DNA of 5,722 nucleotides. Origin: Parcubacteria group bacterium. GTDB taxonomy: Bacteria > Patescibacteriota > Minisyncoccia > Phycocordibacterales > UBA12088. Made by a program: the position numbers and the translations under genes. The DNA is taken from contig JAKFXP010000027.1 of assembly GCA_021731325.1 (NCBI GenBank), forward strand, positions 1-5,722, given 5' to 3'. Of the stretch, positions 5,413-5,722 are shown in pieces (position 1 is the first letter of the stretch; every line of letters begins with the position of its first letter). The notes under the pieces are model-generated. The model was given only the letters and a program-made list of their open reading frames with translations, had not been told where the DNA came from and did no database searches.

Positions 5413-5722
5413 TTATTTAGTAAAATCATTCTTTGAATCAAGACGTACATCAAGTGCTAGTGCGCGCAGGTGATACATGAGTACGTTAAACGCGGCAGGG
5501 GTGTTGGTTTGGGTTACTCGTCCATTGCGCACAATTGCATCAAACATATTTGAGCGACCCTGGATATCATCTGACTTCACGGTGAGCATCTCTCGCAAGG
5601 TGTACGCGGCACCGTATCCCAAGAGTGCCCAGACTTCCATTTCTCCAAAGCGCTGACCTCCATTCTGCGCTTTACCACCCAACGGCTGCTGAGTAATGAG
5701 GGAGTATGGTCCGATAGAACGC
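5413..5722 (-). CDS. rpoB: DNA-directed RNA polymerase subunit beta, C-terminal fragment
   Basis: This is the last 102 or so residues of RpoB; the gene enters from the right edge and the frame is open up to it. The visible protein starts RSIGPYSLITQQPLGGKAQ and continues into NGGQRFGEMEVWALLGYGAA, then YTLREMLTVKSDDIQGR. This is the highly conserved C-terminal region of the beta subunit, which packs against beta' to form part of the clamp base and switch region. The stop is TAA at 5415-5413, after a tail ending LDVRLDSKNDFTK. The rpoC ATG follows 19 bases later on the same strand, so the two are almost certainly co-transcribed. The usual F after GGKAQ is N here (GGKAQNGGQ). The TTG at 5682-5680 is an internal Leu codon and not a start. 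The operon promoter is outside the window. Confidence 0.97.
   Translation of the reverse strand, partial: RSIGPYSLITQQPLGGKAQNGGQRFGEMEVWALLGYGAAYTLREMLTVKSDDIQGRSNMFDAIVRNGRVTQTNTPAAFNVLMYHLRALALDVRLDSKNDFTK

Noticed and set aside
1645..5420. Many plus-strand open frames antisense to rpoC (for example 1645-2172, 2671-3009, 3006-3389, 3867-4217, 5070-5420)
   Set aside because: These are shadows of the conserved rpoC frame. None has a promoter, ribosome binding site or recognisable domain.
5394..5453. Upstream starts for rpoC (TTG 5453, ATG 5450, ATG 5429)
   Set aside because: They overlap the 3' end of rpoB in another frame, have no Shine-Dalgarno sequence, and add residues with no counterpart in RpoC. 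The overlap is explained by rpoB coding sequence.
5413..5682. A separate 89-residue minus-strand gene starting at TTG 5682
   Set aside because: The frame continues without a stop to the right edge and the protein is the RpoB C-terminus; the TTG is an internal Leu codon in QQPLGGKAQ.
1..5722. CRISPR array, insertion sequence, tRNA or rRNA
   Set aside because: I found no regularly spaced repeats, no transposase or terminal inverted repeats, and no tRNA or rRNA signature on either strand.
1680..5722. Alternative genetic code with TGA read as an amino acid, as in some Patescibacteria
   Set aside because: rpoB, rpoC and dprA all read through in full with the standard code, contain no in-frame TGA, and end at expected positions with TAA in rpoB and dprA.

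Overview
The window reads as ordinary bacterial chromosome with the standard genetic code: no in-frame TGA is read through in any recognised gene. The genes point to a lineage with compact proteins, most likely Patescibacteria (candidate phyla radiation), perhaps Parcubacteria-like. The reasons are a short DprA with no N-terminal SAM domain, an RpoC of Gram-positive-like architecture with a charged helical insertion and an unusual trigger-loop motif, and the style of the SerS N-terminus. This placement comes from memory of the families and no search was run, so it is moderate confidence only.

Layout from left to right. The first 99 bases are the start of serS (seryl-tRNA synthetase) on the minus strand, running off the left edge. 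A 186-base divergent intergenic region follows. It holds a good sigma70-type promoter facing right, several palindromes, and a weak -10-like element facing serS. A 127-residue protein of unknown function (286-669, plus) comes next. It has its own promoter, Shine-Dalgarno sequence and intrinsic terminator, so it looks like a self-contained monocistronic unit. dprA (761-1624, plus) follows. It probably starts at ATG 761, just after that terminator, possibly as a leaderless message. dprA meets rpoC tail to tail across a perfect 12-bp hairpin that both transcripts probably share as a terminator.

The right 4 kb is the 3' part of the RNA polymerase operon on the minus strand: the C-terminal end of rpoB (entering from the right edge) and the complete rpoC, 19 bases apart. 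RpoC has all the expected zinc-binding cysteines and the NADFDGD catalytic motif. Its trigger loop reads MNTKH where the textbook bacterial motif is MRTFH, and an Ala/Gly-rich stretch follows.

The genes do not form one pathway. The window combines transcription (rpoB, rpoC), translation (serS) and uptake or processing of transforming DNA (dprA). I see no mobile element, CRISPR array, tRNA, rRNA or defence cassette. The nearest thing to something undescribed is the independent unit encoding the 127-residue unknown protein. The trigger-loop substitution is the most interesting feature in a known gene.
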